The position numbers were made by a program, and so were the translations under genes. Below the pieces are notes generated by a model. The model was not told the origin of the DNA, made no database searches, and saw only the letters and a list, made by a program, of their open reading frames with translations. Shown here in pieces: positions 33,693 to 45,780 of a stretch of 64,000 nucleotides of DNA; within the stretch, counting starts at the first letter, position 1, and each line of letters begins with the position of its first letter. Origin of the DNA: Echinostoma caproni (Eukaryota; Platyhelminthes; Trematoda; Plagiorchiida; Echinostomatidae); the NCBI GenBank assembly GCA_900618425.1, contig UZAN01039789.1, positions 2,171 through 66,170 of the forward strand. The letters are read 5' to 3'.

Positions 33693-33745
33693 GTTTGTTA
33701 CCATGCAAAAGTTTCCATCAACCGGAGCTTCAAAAATCGTTGGTC
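33693..33745 (-). CDS. Candidate 53-nt internal exon
   Basis: On the minus strand the acceptor CGCATTATTTCTACAG and donor AAAC|GTGAGT enclose 53 nt. One frame reads PTIFEAPVDGNFCMVTN. Both splice sites are good and the composition is protein-like. No family is recognised. Confidence 0.4.
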
Positions 33746-33938
33746 CTGTAGAAATAATGCGTTTCGCAACATCTCGTCGTTCTATAGCACAGATTTTCCA
33801 AAATTGTTTTAGCATTGAAAAGGGTTCAACAAAAATTGACCCGTCCGTTTTCTTAAGGATGTAGTTTCTATGTTTTCCACTAGTGCTAAGTGAATATATA
33901 AATTTGCCAATTTCAAAGAAATGATAGTTTAGCGTATC

Positions 33939-34079
33939 TCAGACTTTCTCAGTGAAATCCGAACTGATTTTGCAGTGTGTCGTATCAGCAATATTAACGG
34001 CTTTATCACCAGCTATGGTGTATCGATGAGCAGTTCCTTTGTGTAAAATCATTAGAAAATTCTTCACGCTGACATCTCC
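33939..34079 (-). CDS. Candidate exon upstream of 33693-33745
   Basis: On the minus strand, after AGAGATTTTCAG, the frame is open for 46 codons to TGA. It begins GDVSVKNFLMILHKGTAHRY and ends KISSDFTEKV. An internal AGCTG|GTGATA could be a donor. It lies on the same strand and about 200 bp upstream of the 53-nt candidate, so they may belong to one gene. No family is recognised. Confidence 0.33.
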   Translation of the reverse strand, partial: GDVSVKNFLMILHKGTAHRYTIAGDKAVNIADTTHCKISSDFTEKV

Positions 34080-34191
34080 CTGAAAATCTCTTCTCTTTGT
34101 CAAATGCTTTATTTCCCGTTTATCCATTAGATAATCCCAAGGGTAAACGGTTTAGTAGTAAATATATACATATGCATGTATATTTGCTCAG

Positions 34192-34453
34192 ATCCTCAAA
34201 GCCTATTCTCGCTGTAAGAGCTGATGAACTCTCTTTGGCTCACCTTAAGTCCGGTGCTGGAGTTCGCGCTGAAATACTGGTTTTCTTTTACCACCAGTAT
34301 CTAAGTGCATACTTATTTGTGGTTTTTAAGAATAGTTACTGCGATAACTATTACCCTCTCAAAGAACACAGATTTCTGGATTTTCTTCAAGCTGTGTTGA
34401 ACAGTAGATTTGAAGTCTATCGCATAAAAAAACTGACTGAAAATGCATACTAA
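34192..34453 (+). CDS. Weak candidate exon
   Basis: After GTATATTTGCTCAG the frame is open for 86 codons to TAA. The product includes PILAVRADELSLAHLKSG and HRFLDFLQAVLNSRFEVYR. It is opposite in strand to the adjacent 33.7-34.1 kb candidates, so at most one set may be real. No family is recognised. Confidence 0.27.
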
Positions 34454-35851
34454 GTCGCATGTACCTACACCTGAAAATCCCTTAAGTATAAACCAAATAA
34501 ATCTACTTTAGTTGGTTTTACCTCAAATTTAACATCACCAATCCTTGAAAAAACTTTTTGAGGTGTTTTGGTGTACCTTTCCTAACTATACTTCAGTTCC
34601 CGGTGAAATTCTCAGTCTTCGAACATCATGATGTTAAACTCATTGGTAAAAATACATGGAAAATATATGGAGATCGCTTAGCTGCACACATGGCATGCCC
34701 ATAGGCCTCATGAACATAACCAACAAATGTTTGAAGACAAATTTACTGTTTCAAAATAAAACGGAATTTCGGGCAAACTTCTCAATGTATTTTTACTTAG
34801 GAACACGGGTTTGCATGAAAAGAATGCTCATTTGGGACAGTTTCATGTATTTCACTTCATACAAAAGCCAACTTAAAAGTACCGGTGTGGCACATAATAC
34901 TATGCACTTTTATCACATATAATTGACGTCGGTGACATTTTTTTCCTTGACCCAGAAAGTACAGTCAACGAAGGACAAACACGCACATGATATTGGAGTT
35001 TGTTTTCGTTCAAAATTGCTTCATCTACATCGGGTCATCATTAATACGAACATCCAAGTATCCATCAAATGATGTCGCACACGATTTAAGATATGGTGCA
35101 AGTGTTTTTGAACTTTGAAAGCAAGTGATGCCCATCCCTCCTCCTTAAATATAAATGTTTTTCGGAGATCAAACATCTTGTATGTGTGCCAAAGAAAACA
35201 AAATGTTACACAGGCCTATGGGTTTTGATCTATTGGCTAACGACAACCATATATGTGATAAACTGCGTGCAAAGCGAAGTCATACTAAAATTAAGTAACA
35301 AATTTTCAGTAAATATGTTAAAACAGGTATTTCATTTAGATTTTAAAATGGTGGAAAATACATTCTTTATACATTTATTGAAATTGCATTCTGTGCAGTG
35401 ACCATCAGGAAGACGACATTAGGAAATTTCCGGAGGATAAACGGGGGCACGACCGAGTGCATTACCACTTTGGCATTCCGGGGTAGTCCTCAATAATCTC
35501 AGCAACAACGCTCTAACTTTCCCATCTTACCGTTTTAGTTGCATGACAATAGTGCATACTACTCTCAGAACGTTAAATTTATGATTTTAATGTTATTCAA
35601 CGTTCAACTTGTTTTTTTATTAAGCTTGCTGATGTTTTAAAACAATGTTTAACTTTTCCTTAATGCCAAACCGCGCATCGAGTGATTTCTTTCCAATGAA
35701 AATGGGTGCCCAAATCCTCATATAGGGATTATAGCTCTTCCTTGGAACCCTTGAATTCCATCGGGCGCAGCTCAGCAACGCACTTCACTAATTCCAATTA
35801 CATAGTTCGACCGGAGATACGAAAATACGCATTTTGCTTTAGATTAAATTA
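34454..35851. other. No supported gene
   Basis: AT-rich non-coding, up to the 5' truncation point of the CR1-like copy. Confidence 0.5.
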
Positions 35852-36994
35852 GTGCATCATCGAGATTTCGCATTTGAGTGGATAAAAGCATTCCACAAAC
35901 AACGAACCATATCAGTTCGTGTTTCTGATTCCATATCCGGATCTATCAAAGCCACCTGCGGTGTTCCTCAAGGGTCCGTACTCGGTTCCCGGCTGTTCCT
36001 CGCCTTCATAAATGATCTACCCAAAGTGTTAGGNCTCAAAAACAATACTGTTTGCAGATGACGCCAAAATCAGGAATACGGTAAAAAAAACCAGAGGACT
36101 CTCTAACACTTCAAGCATCACTCAACGCAGCTTATCAATGGTTTAAGGAGAACAACATTGAATTTGATGTTTCGAAATGCAAAGTCCTATCCCTACGCCA
36201 CAAGCGGAAATTCTCGTATTTCCTCGGGGACCAGCAGATACCACATACTTTTATCCAGCTGTTCCAACAACTGTGCAAAGGCTTCGTCTGCTGCTATGAA
36301 GAATGTAGGCTTACATCGGCGAGTCTTTGGCTGGTTTGAGTCATCACTATTCCCACGTTTGTTCTCAGCGTACATTCGACCTTACACAGAGTACGCCATC
36401 CAAGCTTGGAGTCCATGGCTTCAACGTGATGGCAAGATGCTTGAGCGTCCACAAAGGATGACCACCAAGATGGTCAAGGGATTGCATCACCTGACATACG
36501 AGAAGAGATTGCAATCATTGGGACTGTATTCTGCTCAGTACCGCCGAACTCAAGGAGACTTGATTTTGACATGTAAAATACTGCAGAGCCCAAACCATCC
36601 GTTTCGAATGCTGCTCATGTTATCGAAAAATTTACACCTAAGGGGACACCGTTTCAAACTACTGATTCCCAAGGGTCGACTGGATTGCTGGCGCCGGTCT
36701 TTTGCAGTCAGAGTATGCAGGTCTTGGAACGCCCTCGCATCTCATGTGGTTTTTGCACCCATTATTGAATCTTTCAAACAGAGACTAGACGAAACCTTGG
36801 CACACCTCACATTCGTACACCACTAAAAGCAAACGCAAATTCGCTGTACCCTACATTCCCTATTATCTCCTACCCGGAACTCCATGTGACTCCTTTTTCG
36901 AAGTGTAACGATTCATCTGTGTAAATATCCTATGGGACAAGAGAAGCACGAGCTTGTAAGTTATTCCCATTATAAAACTTTGACTTTGACTTTG
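35852..36994 (+). mobile_element. CR1-like non-LTR retrotransposon, 5'-truncated
   Basis: The copy begins inside the reverse transcriptase at about 35852. It keeps the C-terminal half of the polymerase and a short 3' UTR, and ends in three copies of ACTTTG (36977-36994). Short tandem repeats at the 3' end instead of poly(A) are typical of the CR1 group. 5' truncation is usual for elements copied by target-primed reverse transcription. Confidence 0.85.
35855..36826 (+). pseudogene. CR1-like reverse transcriptase, C-terminal half
   Basis: Recognisable in order: GVPQGSVLG (motif B, 35960 onward), FINDLPKVL, and FADD (36051-36062, catalytic box). NIEFDVSKCKVLSL follows, then a long open tail with YAIQAWSPWL, LHHLTYEKRLQSLGL, YRRTQGDLIL and SWNALASH. 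At least two frame changes occur. The one at FADD coincides with a single N at 36034, and dropping that N restores the frame. Others between 36080 and 36300 look like true decay. Confidence 0.87.
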
Positions 36995-39353
36995 AGTTAT
37001 AAATCGAACTGATTACTACGCTGCCAAACGACTTTTCGGGTGCTGTCAGAGTTCTTTCGCTTGACCTTCATGACCTTCTGTTGCTCTTTTGACTAGGCAC
37101 TGAACAAAATCACATAGTGCTTTGCTGCAGAGCACGTGTGAGACAAAGATGAAGATAACCTGCTTGTGTATGTGTCTATGTGTGTAAATAAAAATCCACT
37201 CAATCATAAAAACTTATTACAAACTTCACCAGGGAACTGGCCACCCAATTTATCATTTGGGAAACAGACAATTGTTTTTACGTTATCTGCGTCTGGCCTA
37301 AATCCGCGGTTCTGCGATAATTAATGCCCACTATCTGAAAAGTTGCGCTTTCAGAGAGGTTATTCTGTCATAGAAATAGAATATTAGCTGTGTGTATTTG
37401 GCGGTTGTATTTGGCAATAGTATAATGTGAAGCACATAAAATTGATAGAATGGATTTCCGTGTCTCACAATGGAATGTGCTTACTGACCAGATTTAATTA
37501 ATATTTTGAAATGCCCTGTGTGCCTTGGCACAACGTATCACGGAGCATGTTTGAACGGTTGATCCGTTGCGTGAAAGAAGTCAACCATGTGCGCAATGCC
37601 ATTTTATAGGTCCCGTCTTACATTGCACGCAAACACCTCGATAGCATCAGCAACAATAAAATATGATGATTTGCTAGATACCGCTAGATAGTTTGGGAGC
37701 ACTAAATAGTTTGCTGTTTACGATAGATCTTTAGGGTGATTTACTGGCAACCCGAAAGTCTGAGGGCCAACTTATCCTACAGTTACAAAGAATGTTCTAT
37801 GTCATCCCGAATTGAGAGATTGGTTGTAGGCGAAAATTGTTCGGTGGGTGCATTCTAAGGCCATTGCAATCGCATTTATGCAAGCAAATCACGCGAGAGT
37901 GATGTGTTGACTTCAAGCAGTCGAGGGCAAGTAATGATACTAAGCGAGGGGGGTAGGGACAAAGCTGTTTATAGTTCTTTTACTTCTTATAAGAACGGGT
38001 ATAGTAAGGATCAGGAAAGTTTCAGTGCCTGCATAAGTATTTTTTGTGGAACGAATTCGGACTTTTGCAAGTCGAAGCCGCTCGCCTCGACCGTTTGGAG
38101 CGCTTTAATTAGAACATCCTTGGATTTACATTATGAAACTTAGTAAATGATAATGAAAACCGAATTAGCATTCACTGAATATCCAGTCTCAACCAAGTGT
38201 TCTCCCTGCCTAAGCCAAATGGAGTAATTGACAAATCAGTAGTTTGATTGATGTATGTATCCTGATTTGAAACATAGAATCGGTTTGTAGTTTGCCTTGG
38301 ATAAAAACTGCATATTTTGATGAAAAATTGGTGAGAACTAGAATTTCCGTGAAGACCAGAAGAAAAACGAAGTGATCAGTATGGTTGTTCCAATACAAAC
38401 GTGAATTAATATTTGTGCTTTGACCGCAATATTTTGCATAAAACTTTGAGACCTATTTCCTTCTTGCTAATTTAACTTTGAATATTTCATAACCCCAGTG
38501 TGTAAGATTATCACCCTAGTGCAATATTAAATATCATTGTGAAATTGCTCAATAGCAAACAATTGGCTCTGTTCACTAGTATTTGAAGCAAACCAGAGCA
38601 TTATAAAGGAAATTCGAATTTCGGAGAGCCATAGCGAGCAAACATACTGAAAACTGCAATTAAATTAAACAAAAATGTATGGTTTGAGCTAGCTTTTCAA
38701 GTCAGTCGCAACTACGTTGTACTGATTTAATAAATAAATGCGCAATCGAGCAGCGTTGAAAAATAAATCGTGTGAACAGTTGCGGTTTTTCACTGCGATC
38801 AAAATCATTTATGTTGAAGGACGTTCTCGCACAAATCACTTGATGTTTTAACAAAAGGGTGATGTGTAGATTTCAGGACATCGAGAATCAGGACCTACAA
38901 CACGGCTTGCTCAGTCACAAGCAAACTGTTTATAACGGTTTATAGCATATTCGAGGTAATACTACGCAACAAAACTATTTGTCGAACTTGGCTCATGAGA
39001 CCCCTGACGTAGATGAGTGAATCAACAATTTTGTAAAATATTACGATGAATGTTTCGATTGCGTCGAACATAATCAATAGGAAAACTCGATGCACTAGGA
39101 GCTCAACTTATTTTCTGTTCATTGGATTGTCTATTACGGAAATATATAAACAGAATTGGACTACATGCAGTGATTACATTCTGACAGTTCACTCTGATCC
39201 TGCGAAAAGGTCGGTTGCATAACCAGATGGAACTGAGTGCTTTGTTGCATCAATGATCAGCTTCAGTTTGGCTGTGTCAGGTTTCTCTAAAGTTGATGTT
39301 ATTGCCCATTCCGTTGAATTCTTTTTAGACGACGGCCGTTTAATTTTTTCCAG
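36995..39353. other. No supported gene
   Basis: AT-rich non-coding. A plus-strand open segment at 37904-38143 has a protein-like product (KAVYSSFTSYKNGYSKDQES) but weak splice context. Confidence 0.45.
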
Positions 39354-39435
39354 ATTATACGAATACTTTGGATCTTTCGATGCCGGAACGAGTGTTCAAT
39401 CTCATTCTGAGTGTGATCTTAAACTAGAGTTTTGA
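39354..39435 (+). CDS. Candidate terminal exon, unknown protein
   Basis: The strong acceptor GTTTAATTTTTTCCAG precedes 27 open codons to TGA. They contain LYEYFGSFDAGTSVQSHSE. The frame is also open upstream to about 39253, with further AGs at 39280 and 39329 as alternative exon starts. No family is recognised. Confidence 0.33.
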
Positions 39436-40848
39436 CATGTCTTGATGAGTGACTACTACTACTTCGGGATTACCTAATAAAAGAGATTCCACATATCTAT
39501 TCCCTACATCCCTATATAAAACATCATTTCATCTGGTGTAGCAGTATTGCCTAGGAGTAAGATAATATAGTTGTTTGCCGATGTTGTTCGCACCCGTGCT
39601 TGATTATCTCTCGATTACACTTGGTTTGGAATAAACGCTTCAGTTGATAAACCTTTCAGTCGAAAAACCAAGTTCCTTTACTTTATCTTAGTGAACAGTC
39701 TCCAACGTTGTTGTCAACAGACAGAGAATGCACAAGGTTGACATATTATCACATTGGAATAACTCTCATATGCATTCTTTCATTATATACTGACTACCTG
39801 ATTGATGATAAGTGACGGAGTGACGTGCAGAAAATGAACCTCCAAGACCAGGAAAATGCAACACGAATTAATTAATCTACATGTACTGAGATGCAGATAA
39901 ACAGACAATATTTACAACAAAACTGAAGTTATAAACAACCTGGCTTAGAAATCAGGTAACCAATGACAAAATGTTACAGGATATCGAGTCAAGCTACACA
40001 CTAGAAACCGTCAGACAAAAGAAAGAGGAATATCAAAAGAAGCCTCGTAGTTAAACGAGTGAGCTGATTAGCCACCCCTAGTTATTGCATATGGAGTTGT
40101 TCGTTAGTAATACAGGTAGGAAATTGCCAGTAAATACAGGATACACAAGAGTGACTAGAGTTAATTGATGTCACTCAAAAAAGAGATCACAGACAAGTAA
40201 TTTAATCGGTATGGAATAGTTTAACACAGACCTGAGGTGGGATGATTAATTTTCATTTGTCTCGGAGTGGGGGGAGGAGGGGCATGTCACAATTACAGAC
40301 GTGAAGCGTGATTCGCTGCTATCAAGGTGTCACCAAAATATGCCATGCTTTTCATGGATCAGATGTTTCCCCAAGAGGATGGTGGGAACAAGGAATAGGG
40401 AAGGATTAAAACTCGGATTGTGACGTTTGTCGGGGCATGGATTACATCACACTAGCTGAGATGCATTAGACGGTCAACTGTCAAAAAGGTCGCATCAGGT
40501 GCTTTATATAAAAACAGTTACAAGTAGTGTTATATTCCGAAAAGGCGGTGCTGGTCGAGGAGAGTTTTTTTATTGCAGAATACAGATTGAAGGTCACTAG
40601 TTTTGCATGCATAACACGAAAACCTTATCAGAAATATGCCATCGCAACACATCGCGACACACAGAGTAATGGGTAGAGCAGCCAGTGTTTATTCTTCCCA
40701 AATATATTACTTGGTCCTTGATGGTCTTGTTCTATTTTTAATCACTGAAAGTTACCGACTACTCACAAGTGAGTAGTATCTCACAACAGTAGTGCTATTT
40801 TTATGGGGTAACATCCTTCAAAATATCCACTGAAGTGTATTATAGTAG
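39436..40848. other. No supported gene
   Basis: AT-rich non-coding. Nothing recognised. Confidence 0.5.
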
Positions 40849-40955
40849 CCTTGGTTTGTTTGTATATGCATTGGTCTCGAAGTGATGATTCCGAAGTGGT
40901 CTACAAAGGGCAATGTGGGATGAAGGTCAAACGGCGAGAGGGCAATGGTGGGAAG
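40849..40955 (+). CDS. Candidate internal exon, unknown protein
   Basis: The frame is open from AG at 40848 to the donor GGGAAG|GTAGTT at 40956. The product includes HWSRSDDSEVVYKGQCGMK and VKRREGNGGK and is strongly polar. The acceptor is weak. If the donor is not used, the frame runs on to 41090. No family is recognised. Confidence 0.32.
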
Positions 40956-41640
40956 GTAGTTATTCTTCAATTGAATGGTGTGGTGAATTTACCTCAAAAA
41001 GTAAGGTCTTTAAATTTACCAAAGATGTTTGTTTTGCCTAAAACCATAGATTTTCCTTTCTTAGAAACAGTCTCCGGAATGGCGATATAACAACCATATT
41101 CTTATATCTGTGCACAGAAGCGTGTTTCTTTGACACTCTGCACCAGGTATTGACACGAAAGACATTGTAAGTAAAACAGCAAATAATTATTCTTCGCTAA
41201 AGGAGGTGAAAAGTACTGCTACAGGATGGTAGATAATAAACCAGATGGGAAAGAAGTCCAGTAATCAATGGATGTCATTTCCAGTGGAACAATTTTTCAA
41301 CTATTGCTAACAGACGGTGGACAGTTTTCTCATATCCTCACTGAAAATGTCGCCTCATTACGTGTCCGTTTTGAACAGCACTAAAACGGAACCTAAAGAG
41401 TGTGTTGAATGAAGAAAAAGGAATAACGAGGCAATTTATTTGTGGTACACTAAACAGTCGCTGGCTTAGCATTCAATAAGACTCGAATAAAGACAGGCGG
41501 GAATGCAAATTTGATCAGTTTTGTTTCCTGTGATTGGTTAACTTCGGGAAATTTGTTTCCCTGTGGATCGTTTTCCTCGTCAATGTAGTCTGCTTGAATC
41601 TTTCCCCAAGCATCGCCCGATAATCGATACTGAAACTCAC
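40956..41640. other. No supported gene
   Basis: Non-coding by the signals available. Ends at the donor of the minus-strand exon. Confidence 0.5.
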
Positions 41641-41742
41641 CTGCTCTGAGAAAATCCTTAATACCGTTTCATTCTGTTTCCAATCATGATTATTCGCATT
41701 ATACCAACCTGGCCATAATCCTCTCGGATATTCTTCCTCGGT
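41641..41742 (-). CDS. Candidate internal exon, best-supported host exon
   Basis: On the minus strand the acceptor GAAATTGTTCCTTATGCAG and the donor GAGCAG|GTGAGT (a consensus match) enclose exactly 102 nt. These are 34 codons, phase 0 at both ends. The peptide contains TEEEYPRGLWPGWYNANN, then DWKQNETVLRIFSEQ. Three tryptophans and a mixed charge make a random origin less likely. I do not recognise the family. A host gene is therefore probably transcribed leftward here, but no adjoining exon could be joined with confidence. Confidence 0.5.
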
Positions 41743-41844
41743 CTGCATAAGGAACAATTTCACCTTGTAAACCAGGTCCTTCGAAAGTCTCTTCCAATAA
41801 AGAGCAACTGCAGGAAATGTTTCCTTTGAGCTTTTGTGTTCAAG

Positions 41845-42036
41845 CCTTTTGATGCATGCGGAAAATTGAATGACAGATCAGCGCATGCCGAAGAACAACG
41901 CAAAATAAAAAAAGCTGTGCGGAACGTATACAAACTCGTATCTCTACTCTGCACGCCAATTCCAATTCAGAACCTGCAATATGCCGTACTTTCTCTCGTT
42001 GAAAATCCGTTGCTTGATTTGTGTCACATGCCTTAA
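41845..42036 (+). CDS. Candidate terminal exon, unknown protein
   Basis: After TGAGCTTTTGTGTTCAAG the frame is open in phase 0 for 63 codons to TAA. The product has a Lys/Arg-rich helix-like part (HAEEQRKIKKAVRNVYKLVS), then LLCTPIPIQNLQYAVLSLVE. It lies only 100 bp from, and opposite in strand to, the 41641-41742 exon. No family is recognised. Confidence 0.33.
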   Translation, partial: PFDACGKLNDRSAHAEEQRKIKKAVRNVYKLVSLLCTPIPIQNLQYAVLSLVENPLLDLCHMP

Positions 42037-43246
42037 GAAAAGCTGCTCATTCCGATTTCCTCTACAATAGAATATTTAACTTATTTCGGTCAGTTTTCAT
42101 TGCGATTTATATCTACTTTATAAACTCGTTAACTGTTTACCGTTGTCCATTTTGTTTGCATAAAGCGTACCTGCTCTTTACCTGACGTGACGCGATTGCA
42201 TTCGTCCTTGTTCAAACCCTTTACTCATGTTTGTAAATGAATATAGTTTTCCTTTAGGACATAGTGAATCCAAATGGTTGAATAATAATTGTAATGTTAA
42301 ATCAGATGGAAAATCAATTTGTTTAAACCAATGATTAAACAGTGACTTACGTAGACTGCATTTTAATCTTTCCGAAAACGACTAATTTGACTATAGATTT
42401 GTATGAACAAGGAAAGGACCGTGCCCGAAATGCTGATCTCATTGATAGGATTTTATCGACATAGTACTTTGACAAAGTATTATCCATCAACTCCTACCAT
42501 TTACAGTCAAAGCATTGACCGCTAAATAAGAATTCACAGTTGCTCGGTCTTTCCAAGGAAGAAATTGATCAGGTATTCACTGAACAAGTTCATCTACTGA
42601 GCGCCAAAGCTGTTCGCATTTTCAGAGGCAAGAAAAATTTGTTATGATTTCAAAGTGTCCATGAACGAACAGGAAGAGTTCACAATCTGCACGTTTGATG
42701 GGTGCATCCGGGTGAATAGATTGTTCTGGAAAAGTGCACATCAACCGTACACCGAACAATTAATTTCGATTGGTCAGTAAACCATTAGCAGCTAGGGTTG
42801 CATTATTGTGGATATTGCCCACAGTGAAATGCCCAGGATGGAATGAAATTTGAATGACATCTACTCCGAAATGAACAAAAACTATTCCCCTCAACAAATT
42901 GTCAACAGATGATAGAACTGAAGCCCAATTACTGAATATAAACCGTTATTCTGGGATCCTAGGCTAAGTTGTTTGAAGTTTATGCAAATGGTTTATCTCT
43001 TTATTGTTTAAAACGGAGCATATAGTGGTGAACAAATAATCAAGGACTTCGTAATTAATCAAGTTAATCAACTTCAAGTAGAGTTGAAATTGCCTTCGAA
43101 TACAAGTTTTTTATATATAGAACAAAGGGGATAGGCCACAGAACAGGAAAGAGTCAGTCTAAGTCTTTCGTTCTTCGATTTTACCGGCGGAAATGCAAAT
43201 TCAATCAATTGATTAAATTTTTATTTTGTTTCGTGTGAGAACCCCA
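42037..43246. other. No supported gene
   Basis: AT-rich non-coding. Nothing recognised. Confidence 0.5.
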
Positions 43247-43597
43247 CTACGTAGCGAATTTCGTCTGTTTTAGCGGCTGTAAAGGGGTAACTGCAAGAAG
43301 AAGAACAACGGCGCGGCTGTTTTGAGCTTGTTGGTTCTCATCAGCGGTATCGAAGTCGAAACAAACTTGCTTGACGGCGATCCTGAAGCCGGGTGCGCCG
43401 GTAGCTATTTGTTTCACTTTGTGCAACCGGAGAAGAGGGAAACCTACGCATGCAAAAGAGATTTTAGGGTACTTCTCGGATGAGTGTAAATTTGTTTGCT
43501 TGTGTAGATTAGCTATTCTTAAGTCGGAGAGGGGGTTGACATCATTAAATTCTGTGCCACACCAATGCTCATATTTCGGAATAAATGGATTGCGCAA
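43247..43597 (-). CDS. Long open segment, unknown (116 codons)
   Basis: A minus-strand open segment in a locally GC-richer patch. It includes PKYEHWCGTEFNDVNPLS, SDLRIANLHKQTNLH, VKQIATGAPGFRIAVKQVCF and TADENQQAQNSRAVVLL. The plus strand over the same bases is open too (43371-43700). The composition differs from the AT-rich surroundings and is like that of the retroelement remnants. It may be part of an unrecognised repeat or a host exon. No family is assigned. Confidence 0.35.
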   Translation of the reverse strand: MRNPFIPKYEHWCGTEFNDVNPLSDLRIANLHKQTNLHSSEKYPKISFACVGFPLLRLHKVKQIATGAPGFRIAVKQVCFDFDTADENQQAQNSRAVVLLLAVTPLQPLKQTKFAT

Positions 43598-44034
43598 CTT
43601 GACTAAGTCTAACTACATCGATTATAAAAGACAAGTACATCTTAAAGAAACTGTTTGGTGTTTACCTTTTTATTTCACCGCCTCACTTATATTTCATTGA
43701 GATGTTCAAAATTTATCGCCATTTTACTACGTTAACCGCAATTTGTTTTAAGATACCAATTCAAAATTCCACGATAATTCGCTTTCTTTTTTTGGTTAAT
43801 CTTTCAAAGAAGGTAGGATTGATTTTCTTAAGAGTTAGAAGTGAAGACTTCATATGATCATCTGCAATCTTGCAAAACGTTCCTATCCATTCGTTAAGGT
43901 ATTCATTGACTGCCTCAGACCCTATGATTTCATTTAGCTAGACACAATTGGATTTAGTTCTACCTAATACCTTATACAAACACAACCTCTACGACAGTAT
44001 TTCAAACTAACGCGTCACTTGACCAAGACATCAA
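43598..44034. other. No supported gene
   Basis: AT-rich non-coding. Confidence 0.5.
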
Positions 44035-44203
44035 TTAGGTCTTCAGAAATCCCATAAGTACAGCTGAATTCGAGTACGCGTAACACTTTAAACAGCTTTC
44101 TTCCACCCCGTAGAATCTCAATAAATTTACATAGAATTTGGTTTTGTTGTTACTACCCTCAGACGTTTTGAGCCCTAAAATAGACGGGCACGGCACCTCC
44201 CCA
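44035..44203 (-). CDS. Weak candidate exon
   Basis: On the minus strand, after AATTTTCTCAGACAG, the frame is open to a stop at 44035. The product includes PCPSILGLKTSEGSNNKTKF and LLRFYGVEESCLKCYAY. No donor is seen and no family is recognised. Confidence 0.27.
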
Positions 44204-45780
44204 CTGTCTGAGAAAATTACTTCCAATAAGTTACATTGGTCACCTAAATCAGCAAAGGATTCTGTTGGTTTTCGGGAGCTGTAAGCTTCAATCGCCCCTT
44301 TTATCCCATATTACTCACCCGTCCTACACCCCCTCCGCAATTTTTTTACAAGACAATTTCAAGAACGGTATCTTACAGCAGATTGCCAAAGATTCGTTGG
44401 AATACGCAAAGCTCCTTTGGCTAAAGCCATGTCCTTGACAAAAGAAACCGGGTGATAGGTATGGTATGGTTTCGTGTTTACGACCAATGCACTCCAGACA
44501 GCATTTCGCACTGTTCTACAACAGCCAGGGTGCAGATATTTTGTGATTTCCCCCTGGGAGCTGCAGTCTGCTAAGTCGCACTAAAGCATGTTAGGTAGAG
44601 AGGTACTTAGTGTTTAAATTGCTGAGAAAAATTTTTGGCATATCCTGGAAACGTACTCATCCCTAAGTTTCACTGACCACCCCCTTTCGATGCATACCAT
44701 GAAGAACTAAAGTTATAGTGATTTCTCATGCGGAATTCGACAGTTGGTTCTGATATTCTTGGGTGCGTTTTGATCGATGTTTCCCATCTGCGCACATTAA
44801 CAATCGATTCTCTGGGCGAACTACAATAACTGAAATGGCAAATACACAGTGTGCTGACTGAACCTCAGAATTTTCTTTCGTTGAGTTTCCCTAATATGTT
44901 GATGCAAGACTATGCTTTGGGATATTTGTCCGAAGCAATCGGAAATTCTGATGGGTTTTTTTGTTCACATTTATTTCACTTGTCACTTTGTTGAGGTTTT
45001 TGCAAAATATTTATATAAAGACCTAAAATTGCGACAGATACTCTTTCGTATGTCAAAGGAAAGGAAATTACTCCCATATGGTAATTGTACTTTGCATATT
45101 TACGATACATAGCGGTTGTTTGAAACATGTTCTTGTTGACTGTTCTGGCCCTCGTCCTTTTTAAAAGGCTTTGATCATATTTTCTATAATATGAACCGTT
45201 CAACTTGTAGACCCTTTGCCGCTTTGAACACTTCTCGGTGAAGCAATTATCCAGACCGGAATGGTGATGTAACTCGCTTCATTTACAGTACAGTTTGATT
45301 CACCTTCACCTTGAGCTGCTGAGTAATTCACGTGATCGTTTTTGAGCACCATGGCATAACATCCCTCATTGAATCGATTGGTTGAACCCTTTCAATGCTC
45401 ACAAAAAGTGTCAATCCGAGCTGTCACCTCCTGCGAGGGGATTTTATGGCCGACTGCAGTAAGCTTCAGGACTCCGTGATCGTCAATTGTCTTTAGGTTG
45501 ACAATGTTGAGAATCACCTCCAGTAACCATTATCAGGATCAATTGTGGCTACTACTCAGTCCAAGAAGTCAATCTCACTCAAGAAGCAGATTTGACGTAA
45601 CAGCTAACACCATAACCCCACCCCCTGTACCCAGACCACTATTCTATCGAATTCAACACAGAGCGCAAAACTCGTCTTAGCAGAGATGCGAATAATCTTC
45701 CGCGAATCAGATAATGTGAACATTGACCACTCATTCATATCCAGTGCTTCTTTCACATTCTATTTTTCTCAACATTCTAG
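44204..45780. other. No supported gene
   Basis: Mostly AT-rich non-coding. A C-rich patch near 45600-45680 has a short open segment (PPPVPRPLFYRIQHR) of unknown nature. The region ends in a long pyrimidine tract (45746-45777). Confidence 0.45.
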
